DNA of 64,000 nt, taken from Gentiana macrophylla. Its lineage: Eukaryota > Streptophyta > Magnoliopsida > Gentianales > Gentianaceae. The stretch spans positions 20,297,541 to 20,361,540 of the forward strand of contig CM047814.1 of NCBI GenBank assembly GCA_026214975.1, in the 5' to 3' direction. Made by a program: the position numbers and the translations under genes. The notes under the pieces are model-generated. The model was not told where the DNA came from, ran no database searches, and saw only the letters and a list, made by a program, of their open reading frames with translations. This document shows positions 1 to 12,659 of the stretch, piece after piece (the first letter of the stretch is position 1; every line of letters starts with the position of its first letter).

Positions 1-171
1 TGTGTACGCGGGAAAGGTAAATAAAGGTAACGATGGTTATGATTATTAGTTTAGTTTCCTTTCTGTGTAATTCCTTAATTTTTTTTCTGGATAAAGATTT
101 TACATACTCATTTGATGTTAATTTATCATTTGAAATATATATGGTTTTTCCTAGCAATCTTTACACACCAG

Positions 172-222
172 ACTGTGTGTGTTGTTTATGAGGAGGATGA
201 TGTTATTCCGGCCGAGGCATAG
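172..222 (+). other. Possible last exon of an upstream host gene
   Basis: A pyrimidine-containing stretch ending in AG at 170-171 is followed by an open phase-0 stretch that reads TVCVVYEEDDVIPAEA and stops at TAG (220-222). This looks like the acidic end of a host protein preceded by a splice acceptor, but 17 codons are too few to identify it, and the rest of the gene would lie outside the window. Nothing else was recognised in 1-415, which is AT-rich. Confidence 0.2.
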
Positions 223-415
223 CAGTCGCGATTTATTCTGTAGTTTTGTATAGATTACATTCGGTTTTTACAGTTTTTTTTAAAGGATTTGTAATGATAT
301 TGATATCAAGAGGAGATCAACTACAAGAGATTTGAAGCTGGAAGAACATTGATGAAGTGACACCGGTAGTGGAAAAGATGATAACATTGAAGTACAAAGT
401 CCATCCAACATATAT

Positions 416-615
416 CACTACTAGAAAACTGTGTTTTAATGAGGAGATATTAATGAAGAGATTAAAATTCATCATTAAATGGTACTTATAATGAAGAGAT
501 CTAAGGAATTTTGATGGTTGATGACCAAGTTTTTTTTCTCCTCGTTATCGATCATATTTCTCCTCATTAGTTATACAATAAAAAAATTCTCCTCATTATT
601 TGTGTAATATAATTT
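416..615 (+). repeat. CACTA-type transposon terminus with subterminal repeats
   Basis: The sequence CACTACTAGAAAA at 416 matches the terminal inverted repeat style of plant En/Spm (CACTA) elements. It is followed by short repeats in both orientations: AATGAGGAGAT and related AATGAAGAGAT copies (438-500), then TCTCCTCRTTA copies (537-600). Dense subterminal repeats of 10-20 bp are typical of CACTA ends, where they bind the element's regulatory protein. A TNP2-like remnant lies about 7 kb downstream (7607), and a LINE has since landed between the two. The opposite CACTA end was not found. Confidence 0.55.
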
Positions 616-756
616 TTTTTAGGGTAGTGTAATATAATTAATAAACAGACCCCTATCCCTAATCCACAATCTTTCTTCTCGCCACCACCTGTCTAGTTCC
701 ACTCTTTTTTTTCCTCGAAGAACGAAAGCTTATATTAATACAAAATAAAATACAAA

Positions 757-3700
757 TTAAACATTACAAAGCCAAACCGGAACAGAGTTGTGCCAAAAAA
801 CCCCAAAATCCGAACGGAACGAGAAAGCTGCGAGATTGTGAGCCATCTTGTTACCTTCTCGCCCCGTGTGCAAGACCTGACAATACTCAAACCTACTAGA
901 TAACAACCTGATATCATCCAAAATAACAGAAATGGAAATTGGGGGGGGTTTTAAACTATTACAATAATTAACTAATACAAGACAATCCGAGTAACATATT
1001 AAATGTTTTAGGCCCATAGCCAGGCATCTACTAAGGCACCATCTTAAGGCTTGAGCTTCCGCAATTAAGGCCGAGCCGCAATGCGACCATGCGAGAAGCC
1101 CAAGCCTCCAAAATCGCATCACCATCCTGGAGAAGAATCGCACCAAATCCAAAGAAGACCGAGTCCGGTTTCGGTCGCATCGACGTAGTACGCACCCTCA
1201 AAATGGGAAACCTCGCGCGGAATATTAGTTATCTGGTTCACATCCACCGGCCAAAAAAATTGCAGCAGCTTGTCCCGGTTCCAGGTACTATTACTCAAAA
1301 AATCACTCACTTTTAAATAATTAGAGCTAGTTCCCATTGGAGTTATAGGCAAGCACCTATGATTATTCGGGATCCAAGGGTCCTTCCAGACGTTAATAGA
1401 TTTTCCATTTCCAACAATATAACACGTACCCTTTTTCAAAAAGTCCTGCGCCGACATTAAGCTCCTCCAGACAAAAGAGGAGGTGGTCGAAACTTTGCAA
1501 TCAAAGATAGAGGACTTGTGGAAGTATTTACCCTTTAGAACTTTAGATACCAAAAGGTGAGGATTACAGTGAATTCTCCAAAGTGTTTTTGCTAAAGCCA
1601 CCTTATTAGCTATTTCCAAGTTTTTAAACCCGAGTCCACCCCTACCCTTTGGGACGCACAGTGACTCCCACTTTATCCAATGATAGCCCGAAAAGTCTCT
1701 GTTAGAGTTGCCCCACCAAAAATTTGCCATTAACGAGTGCATTCTATTAATAATGCCTTTAGGCAGCTTTGCCACCGACATAACTAAATTAGGAATAGCA
1801 AACAAAGATGAGGACAGAAGAATAGCCTTACCACCCAGACTTAGAGATTTAAATTTCCAACTTTCTAACTTGGCTTTGCATCTGTCTACTACATATGTAA
1901 AGATTTGATTTTTTGACCTTCCAACAACTAGAGGAAGTCCCAGATATTTAGAATGACTAACAACCGATAACCCATTAAGAAAACCAAGTACTTCACTTTT
2001 AACCTGATTGGAAGTGTTACGACTAAAAAAAACCGCCGATTTCTCTAAATTAATAGTGACCCGACACCATTTCGTATTTAGTGAGTATAGTGGGTTAATT
2101 GAGAGAGGCACAATCAAGACTAGCATTTGTCATTAACAAAGAATCATCAACAAAGAATAGGTGATTAACACGTGGGCTATGTCAGAGACACGGATACACA
2201 GGACCACTCCATTATAGTTAGCTTTGTGCAACAGATGACTGACTCAATCCTTGTGCGCAAATTATAAAGAGGTAGGGAGAAAGAGGGTCTCCCCGCCTAA
2301 TTCCCGTTTTGGCTTGACAAATCCAACCCTTTCCCGTTAATAATGAAAGAGAAAGAGACAGAGGTAATACATTCCCGAACCAAATTTAACCACTGCATCA
2401 CGGAACCCCAATTTATTTAATATAAAGAAAAGAAAATCCCACTCGACACGATCAAAAGCCTTAGACACGCCTAGTTTGAGCGCCATATAAGCATCCTTAC
2501 CTTTTCTTTTATTGACTAAATAATGCGGTGTCTCGTGAGCAATAATAAAACTATCCAACATTTGCCGATTAGGGACAAAAGCATTTTGACTTTCACCGAT
2601 ACAAACTAGGAGGTAGTGCTTTAATCATTGGCCAAAATTTTGGAGATAATTTTGTAAAACACGTTACATAAACTAATAGGCCTAAAGTGGGAAGGCTCCG
2701 GCGAATATCCTTCTTTGGAACCAGAGCGATGCAAGTATGATTTAATTCTTTTGGGAGCTTTGCTTTTAACCGTAAGTCGTTAATGGCTCTAAGTATATCA
2801 TGCTTTATGATATGGAAACAATTTTTAAAGAAACTCGAGACATACCATCGTGTCCCGCGCCGTGCTAGAATGCATCCGGAAAATTGCAGACTTTAACTCT
2901 TGCTCATTCACTTCCCTCAAAATGTTGTCGTTCATCTCCTTGTGATACATGCCTCCATATCGTCAAACTCTGCAGAACATCATTATTTACACCGATGAAG
3001 CAAAAGATTATCATAATAATTTTGGAACTCGCCACGACATCAACAGGGAACATTTCCAAGTATTGTCATTGGAGCTAAAAATTCCGTAATGGCTCTTTTC
3101 CGCCTCCTCCCATTAACGATTTGCATGGAAAAACCGTGTATTCATGTCCCCTTCCTTTAACCATCTAACTCTGAACATAACCTCCAATACTTTTCCTCCT
3201 CCGGATAAGCGTCCTTGAGTTCGACTTTCCACCCCGACAAAGTAGTCATTTGGCAAACTCATTTCAACTCCAGTATTAATTTTGTCTTTTAAGTATTTTA
3301 TTTTATTAGAGAAATTCGGCATATTAACTTTTTTCCAAATATTGAGTTTCATACGAACTTGTTTAATCTTGCTAATTATCTGATAGAGCTTCGTCCCTCT
3401 AACATTAACATTCCAACCTTCCCTAACTACATTATGGAAGCCCGGTTTATTTACCCACCTGTCATCAAAAAAGAATTTTTGATTCTTGCTCGAGACTTTA
3501 CCAAAACAGACTATATCTAGTAGGCAGTGGTCCGAGGAAGCCATGTCCACATGGGTGACAGAAGAGTTTTTATAAAGGTTAAACCAGTCCTGGGAAACCA
3601 GAGCTCGGTCCAGCCTTTCTAAAATACGGTCCTCCCGTCCCGAATGCGCCTTCAAGTCCAAAATGACCAACGAAACCAAGATCTATGAGCCCATTCGCCG

Positions 3701-4217
3701 ATATAAAGTTATTAAATTCGCTAAAGGAAGACTCACTTCTAGGCCTGCCCCCTAACTTTTCCTCATTCGATCGTAAATCATTAAAATCACCGGCAATTAT
3801 AAACTTGTTACCCCAAAGAGGCATCCTACTTTGCAAAAACAGCCATTGGTCCCTTCTAGAACTATGGTTGGGGCTCACATAGACACCAATAAACCACCAG
3901 AAGGAGTTAGATTCATTACCTTTAATGCATGCTTCGATGGTGCAAGTTGTGGATGCAACGGATACAATATCTGAGTCCTTACTCCAAAATAAAGCTAGGC
4001 CACCGGATAACCCCACTGGTTCCACCGTATGTACAAAGTCAAAATTAAACTTCCTGCAAAGCTTCAAAATAAACGGGGATTGGTTTTTAGTTTCCGAGAG
4101 AAATAACAATTTTGGGGAGTGGAGCTTGCACATCTCCTCAGCCTGGGAAATTGTCAAGGAGCTCCCCACCCCTTGACAATTCCACACCATAATCCTCATT
4201 GCGTCTGTGGGAGCCAC
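757..4217 (-). pseudogene. LINE ORF2 (endonuclease, reverse transcriptase, RNase H), broken
   Basis: ORF2 supplies nicking and target-primed reverse transcription. Domains in order on the minus strand: AP endonuclease at 4217-3579 (MVWNCQG, FLSETK, AGDFND) continuing in another frame at 3679-3113 (SSDHCLL); reverse transcriptase around 2561-2337 (KAFDRVEWDF) and its thumb and connection at 2126-1119 (SKYLGLPL, FWWGNSN, WIKWESLCVPKGRGGLGF); and an RVT_3-type RNase H at 1200-757 (EAQALRWCL, CQVLHTGREGNKMAHNLA). At least four frameshifts or stops separate these blocks. The zf-RVT spacer normally found between RT and RNase H looks shortened or missing, suggesting an internal deletion near 1200. 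Confidence 0.85.
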
Positions 4218-5604
4218 TCCGGGCTGGCTGCCTCCACCCTTTCTTGATTGGGGCTAGTTTTTGTTGCACTCTTTATCTTCAGCTTCTTGAGGAACGGCTC
4301 AGACAAGCCAAAATCTTCCCCTTCAATAGCAGATTCAGTCGGACTTGCTGTAGAATCCCCAGTCATTGTGTCAGCATCCTGTGAACAAAGAGCAAGTGAA
4401 GCCGCAAAGAAATTTCCGCTTTTACTACCTTCAGCCGGTGAATCAAACCTCCCACACACTCCTCGCGCAAGCGTCGGTGACATCTTCAATTGTGGCGCTG
4501 AGAATTTTGAGTGAGATGTGCACATCTCAGATCATCCCCGTGCCACTCAAGCATAAGGGTTTCTAGACTTGGGGGGGATAGTTCTTCTTCTACAAATACA
4601 ACAGTGGCTTCATTCTGCGCTCGAGAGGATTCTCCAAAGTATGCCACCTTGCTCTTCCCCTTACCCGAACGCTCCATCTCTTTAGGTTGTTGTCTAACAT
4701 TTTCTGCTCCCGACGCACTAAAATTCGATGCATCTTGAGATACCCGTGTCCTAAGGAGCTTTTCCTCGATTGCGTCATCACTGTCAGGTGGTGATCGAGC
4801 TGGTGAGCTCTCGCGCGATTGCGATTGAGACTTACCTGGGACTAATGGTGAATCCGTCACAGGTTTGATGGGGTAGCCTTGGAGCTCCGGCCCATAAGCC
4901 TCTTCTCTATAGATCCCCGCATTTTGATCAATTACTTTAGTATAACAACAAGCAGATTTATGACCAATGATTCCACAATAAGCACAGAACAGAGATACAT
5001 TTTCAAACTTAAAATTCACCCATTTCTCTATCCCATCTTGACTAACTAACATTCCTTGCTGAAGCGGCTGCGAAACGTCAATAACAACAAGGCACCGCAC
5101 AAACTTACCATATTTACTCCCTCCGAAGACTACCTGTTTCTTCAAAACCGTCCCCAGTTGCGCACAAATTTCTTCACCTGCTTCTTCAGAAACCCATTCA
5201 AGCAACAACCCCCAAATCTGAACCCAGATCGGAGCTAGATTAAAAGCCCCCTCCTCATTTTCAATCCCCGGTCTCCATTTCTTAATGATCAGCAGCTGGG
5301 AGTCATGATACCATGGACAGCCCATTAGAACTCTATCCGCATCCAGCTCCAAGTCAAACTGCACCTGATAGAGATTAGTGCTTAGGCCAATGATTGTGTA
5401 TTTTTTCTTGCACTTCCAGATATTCGAGAGAGTTCCCAACAAAGCTCCATAGCCAATGTTCTTCTCTGAAATAATTTTGACGACTAGGCTACGCTTGCAC
5501 TCCTCTTTGGATTTGGCCGTAACACTCGCCGGGAGAACAAGCTTCAGCTTTTTAGGAACAGTGGCTGACCCATCGTCCCTCCCCTTTGCTAATTTTTCTG
5601 CCAT
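4196..5604 (-). pseudogene. LINE ORF1 (DUF4283 and zinc-knuckle RNA-binding protein), frameshifted
   Basis: ORF1 proteins of plant L1 elements bind the element RNA to form the retrotransposition particle. The first real ATG is at 5604 (reads MAEKLAKGRDDGS); the longer upstream start would be a TTG. The first half has the DUF4283 pattern (LMGCPWYHDSQLLIIKKW, then PIWVQIWGLLLEW), followed by a CCHC-type knuckle FCAYCGIIGHKSACC and a low-complexity Ser/Pro-rich tail. The frame ends at 4486. A second frame (4525-4196) continues the C-terminal tail up to the start of ORF2, so a frameshift lies near 4500. This assignment rests on family pattern, not on a search. Confidence 0.85.
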
Positions 5605-5886
5605 AAAATCCGATCCAGTGGTTGAGATCAATTAAACACCACCTCCGATTGTACCAGGATCGAAGCTCCCCCTCCAATTGGGAAATGGACAGCAAGCCTC
5701 AAAAACCGCGCTCGACCCAGGAAACGATCCGCCGATGAGAAGAAAGAGAAGAACCAAGCTAGCTAAACCTACCAGACGGCGAAAGAGAAGAAATTCCGAT
5801 CAAAAAAACCGGCAAAACCCCACCTGGGAGGACTGGAAAGATCGAGAACGCTTTCTCACTGTGGACTTCTCGTCTAGTTCCACTCT

Positions 5887-7606
5887 AAATCTCAGCCAAG
5901 TGAATCATTTGACCGTGATCGACGACTTCTCCGGCGTCTGGCGTCCGGCGTCCTTCTTCCGGTGTTCTTCTTCCGGCATCCTGATTCCGGCGTCCGGTGC
6001 TCTGCTTCACTAATTTCAATCACTCCGACGCTCTTCTATTACATACTAGTAGGTTACCGTTATGATTTCATGTTCTTTTGGTTGGATATTAATAGTAAAT
6101 GCATTGATCTTTCTCAAATCGATTAGATCCGCACTCGTTTTACTAATGTTTGATTTGGTGGTAATTGCCTTTTTCCTTTTGTTAATTTAATCAGTATGTA
6201 TCGCATTCTTACTTATTGGAAAGTGGTCATCTGGTTCAAAAATTGAATGTTGTTCGAAGTCTTTGCTGCCATTCAAAATATTGTATCGATGTGTTCTTTC
6301 ACTTATGTTTATGAAAGTTTTATGAGTACAATGTTTGATATCTTTGACTATGGAGTTATCTATTAAGGGAAATGAGTATGAGGAAGGGATAATTCCTGTA
6401 GTTGGTTGCATATGAAATCTGTTACAATTTGAGAATTACGTGTTTGTGATCCAACAATTTGAGAATTTCCATTTTTGTGATCCGGTAGTTCTCTCATGTA
6501 AACTTGAAAATAATATTTGCTGTAAATGTGTACTTGCTATGCAAACTTAATTTTCTATCAATTAGTTAGATTAATTTACATTGATTTCCATATTGGTGTC
6601 CTTCTCTTCCAGCAAATATTCTAATACAGATTTTTTCGCATTTGGGTAATGGATTTTCACTCTTTCTTAATGAACCAAAGAACTCGTACCGATCATACGA
6701 CACATTATATATCTCCACAAGGAAATAGTTCACCTTTGTCTTTCCCTATGATGTTCCAGAAGGAGTCGAAGTTTAGGCTCCTTTTGGTGTAGCCTGTTTT
6801 ACCATAACCGGACGAAAAGATTCTCTCAATGAAATGAAAGTTGAAACAACTCCATATCAGTTCTGTTGTTAGGGCTTGGAATTGAAAAAGCACAACCAGG
6901 AAGTTCAAATATGAGTGTGTCATTTTTACACGTTTTTTGTTTTTAGTAACATCTAAGACAAATCTTTGGGAAACCATTTTCTTGTTATGAAAATGGAAAA
7001 TACATACATGGAAAGAATTTGAGTCCAATCAGTCTGAACCAGAGATGTATAGTAGGGCCATAGATCACCATATGCAAAATTTTTGTACTACATTAAAACT
7101 ATATCTCTATCCATTATGAGGATTGGATCTAATACCTTTTGGGTGTGAGGGCATTATTATATTCTTCTGAAGAATGGTGCTTCAAGTGGAAATTGAACAA
7201 AACTTCTAGTTTCAAAAAAGAAACTTAGTTTTGATTTTCATGTTTGGAGTAAGCTTAATATTACAAATGTCCTTGTATATAAATAATATTTCCTGACTTG
7301 TGGGTAGTCTCTTAAACTGTGCGAATCTTCTATGTGCTTCACACCTTTTTCTGTTTGTAATTTATCATGTCCACTCTTCCTCATCACTGTCTTTTTTGAA
7401 CATGTTTCACATTTTTTAGTGATACGTGAAGCGTTTGTTGGCTTATATGTTTTGCTTTGACTGAATGTGAACCAATTTGTACTATGCTATGCTGTCGAAC
7501 CAATTTACACAGCATTGCTTTTACCCTTTATATTGCTTTAATCCATATCATGCTTTGCCTTGTGCTCATTAACTTTTGATTTTGTTGCTTCCGGTAGAGT
7601 AGGAAA
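5887..7606 (+). other. Non-coding interior of the CACTA-type remnant
   Basis: This stretch continues the CACTA-type sequence from the LINE's right TSD to the transposase-like remnant. It begins with a GC-rich segment with repeats of a CCGGCGTC-like unit (5930-6000), reminiscent of a 5' leader, and then becomes AT-rich and intron-like. No coding segment was recognised on either strand. Confidence 0.4.
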
Positions 7607-8031
7607 ATGACACCTAGTAAAGAACGGATTGGTCTTTTTCGATGATCGATTGAATGACAAATACAAGATAAGTATTCAACAGTTTTGGATTATTCTTTCA
7701 AGAAGACGGATGAGGTAAAAAATATTCGGTGTCCATGTGTTAAGTGTTAATACAAAGGTTATGGATCTCGGGAAATGGTTGAAATGCATCTATTGTTGTT
7801 AAGACACATCCTTGGGATCTCTGTGAGATGGAAGAACCAATAGACGATGAGAGCAATAATACAAATGATTTCGGTGAAGCATACCAACATTCTGAATCTT
7901 TCAAGTATGATTGTGGTCTCTCAAATTCAGCCGAAGAAGATGGTATAAATATCTGGACAAGAACATATTTGGAGCCGGCTGTTGTTGACATTACAACAAT
8001 CAAAAGAAATAGAAAGCGAAAAGCATTTTGA
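7607..8031 (+). pseudogene. TNP2-type CACTA transposase, N-terminal remnant
   Basis: From the ATG at 7607, and allowing two frameshifts, the sequence reads SKERIGLF, DDRLNDKYKISIQQF, then LDYSFKKTDEVKNIRCPCVKC and GSREMVEMHL. This is the transposase-associated domain (Cys-Pro-Cys-x-x-Cys plus a His) that precedes the TNP2 catalytic region in En/Spm-type elements. An acidic continuation runs to 8031 (from MEEPIDDESNN). No catalytic domain follows, so this is an N-terminal fragment of a dead transposase. Together with the terminus at 416 it supports a CACTA origin for the region. Confidence 0.6.
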
Positions 8032-8403
8032 TCGTTCATTCAAGCGTCCTTTCTTTATTCTTCTTTTGGTTAGATCATTGAAAATCAATTTAACATATCC
8101 TTATTTTCTTATTTATTCTTCATTTTTCCATTTATCTAAGTCATGGTCTCATGTTATTGTCGGTTCTGTTTTAACGAGTTCATGCTCTTGTCCATGATGA
8201 TCATACTCCCTGGTAGGCGTTTCTTAGCAGCTTTAGACAGAGTTGATTGCTAAAGCATGCAGAGTGCCGTTTAATCATTGAGTTTACTGAATGTTCTTAG
8301 CTTGCATTTTCATGCTTTTGGATCTAGCCAAACATTCAGCATATATTACTTGGAAGCGTGTACATTCGATGGAGTTTCTGTATACTTGAAATTTTTTCCT
8401 AAC

Positions 8404-9420
8404 AAAAGCCTATTCAAGGGACCAACAGATTTGTGATTTTACCGTGGTGAAAATTTTAAATCGATTCACCCCCAAAAGTTTATTCACCCCCTCCCCCCCT
8501 CCAAAAGTTTTAAGTGTTAAGTTTATTCACCCCCTCCTCTAAACTTAACCAAAGCCTATTCAAGGGACCAACAGGTTTCAATGAATCTAAGATTACGGTA
8601 TACTGAGATATTCATCAAACATTGGAAGGATGTTGTGATCAAAATTGGATATCTAATACCAAAGATTCCAAATCGACCGGTGTATATGTGATGTTGTTGT
8701 GTCATGAAAATTCTCTAAACAAAGGTGCATAACTCGTTTATTGATAGAAGCAGAGTTTATCGCATTACATAAATAAGGGGAATAACCAGAATGCTTTGGT
8801 ATTTCTTGGAGGATATTCCATGTTGGACTTAATCTATTGCTGTTATATAGCAATAAGCCAGCCGGCTATATGCTGGGCACCAAATAGCATGTATAATGGT
8901 AAGTCTCGACAAAAATTTCGCAGACACAATACCATTAAACAAATGATCTCTAATGATGTGATTTCCATCGATTATGAAAAAATCGAAAGAGAATCTTGTA
9001 GATCTGCTTATTAAAGGTTTATCTAGAGACCAGATGTCAAAATTGACAACTGGAATGGGACTGATGCCCATTACGAAAGAAAATTTGTAATGGTAACCCA
9101 ACCATGTTGACTGGAGATCCCAAGATGTTCAATAAGACAACTAAGTTACGAAGGTTCAGTGAACACTTACCTATTCTGTGAATAAAAGTGTTATCTGCCA
9201 GTGATATAAGGTTAAGTGAAAACTTTTAATGATTCCTATAGCTTGGTTAATTCAACTGGGGTATGGCGGAATACTCTTGATAAGAGATCGCCTATGTAAG
9301 TGTGAAGTGGGGCCACTTACGCGAGTGTTCGATGGGCTTGAATTCTCTAACGCACTTTCTTCAAACCAAGGGTGATTCATGGCCAAAATGAACACAACCA
9401 CGAGAACCAAACACGATGTT
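8404..9420 (+). pseudogene. Copia RT-RNase H tail, heavily degraded
   Basis: Scattered in-phase pieces match the end of a Copia polyprotein: LRYTE followed by a gapped stretch to NTKDSKS (8600-8680), EAEFIA (near 8750), then SMYNGKSR, RRHNTIKQMISNDVISIDY (8888-8980) and WNGTDAH (near 9050). These are the RNase H domain and its C-terminal end. The same family occurs on the minus strand at 61500-64000, where the equivalent segment is closely similar. A 24-bp sequence is repeated at 8405-8428 and 8550-8573, bracketing about 120 bp of C-rich extra sequence that splits the coding remnant. Confidence 0.65.
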
Positions 9421-10168
9421 AGTCATATAGGACTGGACCGATTTAATTTGCATTTCTCATATAATTCCGTGATTGAGAAATCTTATTAAATCACAAGATG
9501 ATCATATATGGGTTAACCTTAATCCTGAAGTGATTGCAGACTCCTGCTTGTTTCAAGATAGGGTTTGATGTGTTGTTAAGGATTGCTAAGAGGCACGGTC
9601 CGCATCACTTTCACGTTGACACTATTCTGGAATGAGTGAGGAGTGTGTGTCTCACAGATATGGAATCCATTCCTTTCTACGGGAAGTAGAAAGACAATCC
9701 CATTTTGTTGATCCTAGAAACTGATCGATCGGCCGAGTTCATATTGGTTATGAATTAATTGATCACTAGTGGGTTAATGGTAAATAAGGATAAGATGTAA
9801 TGAAGAAGGTTTACGGAAATAATCCTGCTTCGTTACGGATAGTCTATGGAGGGTTAGTCTGTATATAATGATTATATCAATGGACACTTATTGACTCGAC
9901 TTTCTGAGAATAAGTTATATCTATAATCGATAGAGTTCAGTTTCGGATTTATGGTGGCGTAATTCCGAAATTAATAAGTTGAATAGAAATATTCTGTTCG
10001 ATGAATATTTTATTCAATTTATTGTAGAATTTCTTGGTTATAGGTCCACTGGCCCCTGGGTTTGGTTCAAAGGCGAGTGTTTTCTTGTTTTGTAGAACCT
10101 CGAGAATAAATTAAATAGTTGGTCTATTTAATGAATATGCGAATATTATTTATTTGGCAAATAATATG
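9421..10168 (+). repeat. Copia LTR-like region, first part (split by MULE1)
   Basis: This stretch resembles the interior of the solo LTR at 32873-34712 over several hundred bases. Shared stretches include ATATAATTCCGTG, GATCCTAGAAAC-like text, GAATTAATTGATCACTAG and TAAATAAGGATAAGA. It follows the Copia coding remnant directly and resumes after MULE1 at 23428, where the sequence resembles the last third of the solo LTR. The start of this LTR is not clear, so the left boundary is approximate. Confidence 0.5.
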
Positions 10169-10419
10169 TATAAAAAAAAAGGGAAAGGGGCTAGAAGGAC
10201 AAGGAATTTAAATAATTAGGATGCAAGGACAATTTGCTTTTATTGTAATTAAAAAGGACAATTTCATAAATAATGGACAAAAATATCCTTAGTAGGTGAG
10301 AAAACACATTAATAAAGAGGAGTAAATTTCGGCTATAAATGTGGAGTAATTTATGGGGGAATGAATATTCCAAAACAGTTATACAATATTCAATAAAGAA
10401 ATATTTACATTAAGAAATT

Positions 10420-10729
10420 GTAGTAACACTGATAATGATAAAGAAGATGTAGTTACACAAAAAAAAAAGTAGTAACACATACAAATATGTTGTAACAACC
10501 AATGAATTAGATGTATTTAAAAAAAATGTAGTAACAATAGAAAAATAAGTAGTAACAATCAATAAAATAGATGTAGTTATACCGACAAAAAATATAGTAC
10601 TAAAAAATGTACTAACAAATCAATAGAATAGATGTAGTTACGGAAAAAAATGTAGGAACAGTAATAAAAAAAGTGTAGTTATGTAAAAAAAAAAAAACGT
10701 AGTAACACATAAAAAGAAATAGTAATCGA
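10420..10729 (+). repeat. GTAGTAACA minisatellite-like array in MULE1
   Basis: About 300 bp of imperfect repeats alternate GTAGTAACA, GATGTAGTTAC and CAATAAAATAGATG with poly-A spacers. The array resumes at 22866-22985 on the other side of the nested Gypsy, so the Gypsy landed inside it. No coding potential is visible. Confidence 0.8.
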
Positions 10730-11440
10730 TGTTGCTTTGAACACACTGATTTGCGAATAAAGGTGTTTATCTTGAGGATATGAAAATTTGAAATGAATGA
10801 TTTCTCCGGTGTGGTTAGGGTGGCGAATAAGAACAAGGCTGCCGGATCAGTTTACAAGATGAACAAGTTAATCTGTCGACAAATTGGCATAGTTTCTGCT
10901 TGTATTAGATTTTATAGTTAAAGCTTGAGAGAGAGAGTCCTCTCTTTCTATTACAATGTGATCCCATATATATAGGCTAAAAAGTAAGTCGGTTCACTGT
11001 TCATCGATAAGACAACTTAGAATACATAGCTAAGTTAAGCATGCATGCAATACAAGTGTCCTATCTAGTTTGTAAAGTGTTGCCACCAGTAAAGTGTTGC
11101 CACCGGATTGGCCACCGGATAAGCTTGACGAGCGGCCAGTAGCGAAGTATATCCGGCGCGGACTCGGTTGTGCCTTAAGTATATAGGTAGGAATCACATG
11201 GAGAGAATGGGTCCGGCTTCTTGTTGGCGGACATGATCCGACCTCTTGTTGGCGGACATGATCCGCCTCTTGTTGGCGGATAGGCCCGGTTTGTAGCTAG
11301 CGGTTAGAAGGAGCTTGGTGGCGGCGCCGAAGAAGCTTGGTGTGGCGACGATCGGAGGTAAAGCCCATTATCGTGTTGATGGGCCAAGATTGTAGGCCCA
11401 ATATGGATGAAACAGGCCCCATTCCAATCCGGGTATATCA
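10730..11440 (-). repeat. 3' LTR of Tat Gypsy
   Basis: This LTR is co-linear with 22155-22865. On the plus strand it runs from TGTTGC to GGGTATATCA, giving TG...CA ends. It contains three tandem units of CTTGTTGGCGGACATGATCCG-type sequence near 11220-11285. The TATATATAGG stretch near 10968 is a possible core promoter if read on the plus strand. Confidence 0.85.
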
Positions 11441-12659
11441 ATGGCCCCCTACTCTGTGCCTGGCGTGTCCGCCAAGGCGGAGAGTAGAATTTGAAGAACC
11501 TTTGGTGGAGCTCCTTCGTAGTCGCTTGTGATAGAGGCTCTTGACACTGTTTTATCGAGCTTGAACCGGTGAAAACCACTAGTGATATCTTTGTGCATTT
11601 GTAGCGAAAACGAGGCTTGGCGCGCCGATAATGTTCTATCGGGCTTGAACGGTGTTGGTGAAAACCACTAGCTATATCTTTGTGCATTTGTAGCGAAACG
11701 AGCTTGGCCGCCGATAATGTTCTATCGGGCTTGAACCAGTGTTGGTGAAAACCACTAGCTATATGCTGTGCATTTGTAGCGAACAGGCTTGATCGCCGAT
11801 AACGTTCTGTCGGACTTACTCAAATGATAACGCTCTATCAAAGGTGTTTTGTTGTGTAAGCCAAAGCGGGCATTGATTGATGCTAGCTGCTTGAAATAAT
11901 GTTGGGAGATAGTAATATGCTGAAGTCGCTTATGCCGCGTGATGTGATGCTCGTCGGAAGAAAATTGAGCGGTTAAAAATGTAAACGGATGTATCGGTAC
12001 ACGAAAGCGTCATGTCGACCACGTGTTACGACACGGCGGTTGGGACCGAACCGTCCGCTGCTCGATTGGTGGAGAGAAATCGGTAACCGTTCCCGTCATC
12101 ATTACATTTGAATTTTGAATCCCAAGCGTCGTTCCCCTCAATTCTCCTCATAAATAGAGGAGTTACCCCAACACTTACGCTTTTCTCCTCTTTCACTTCT
12201 AATAAATCCCTCCGGCGATAAAGCAAGGAAATTCGCGATTGTAAGCGATTCCGGCGATTGCAAGCGATTCCAGCGAGAGTGCTCTTTTCATCAAAGCTCA
12301 ACACTTTATCACCTTTATTATCAATCAAAGCGAAATTTCACTCTTTTATTGTTTGTCGATTCGATTATGCTTTTATTTCTCCCATTCTTCTTACAAAATT
12401 CATGAATGCTGTGATTCTTGCCTCTGCAATTTTATCTCTTTCTGATGAATGCCATGAGCCCAGACCGTTTATGTTTTTCTGCAATTTATGGCTCTTTCTC
12501 TCATAAGAACCATCGTATGTGCATGCTTTGATTATGGTTTCTTGCTATTTGTTCAAGTACTTGTGTCTATGCTTTTGAATATGCATTTTAGGGTTTATCT
12601 GGTTTTGAATTTAGGTATCTTTAAGAACTTGGGGTTTTAGGCGGATGTTTGGGGTTTTT

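Larger units (their letters stand above)
706..5871 (-). mobile_element. L1-type LINE, full structure, inactivated
   Basis: The element reads on the minus strand. Its A-tail appears as a T run at 704-712, and the 15-bp direct repeat gtctagttccactct flanks it exactly (691-705 and 5872-5886), so both ends are defined. It carries ORF1 (DUF4283 plus CCHC knuckle) and ORF2 (AP endonuclease, reverse transcriptase, RNase H), the usual order in plant L1 elements. About 270 bp precede the first ORF1 ATG, so the insertion does not look 5'-truncated. Several frameshifts and stops break both ORFs. It inserted into the CACTA-type remnant; joining the flanks restores a continuous sequence. Confidence 0.95.
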
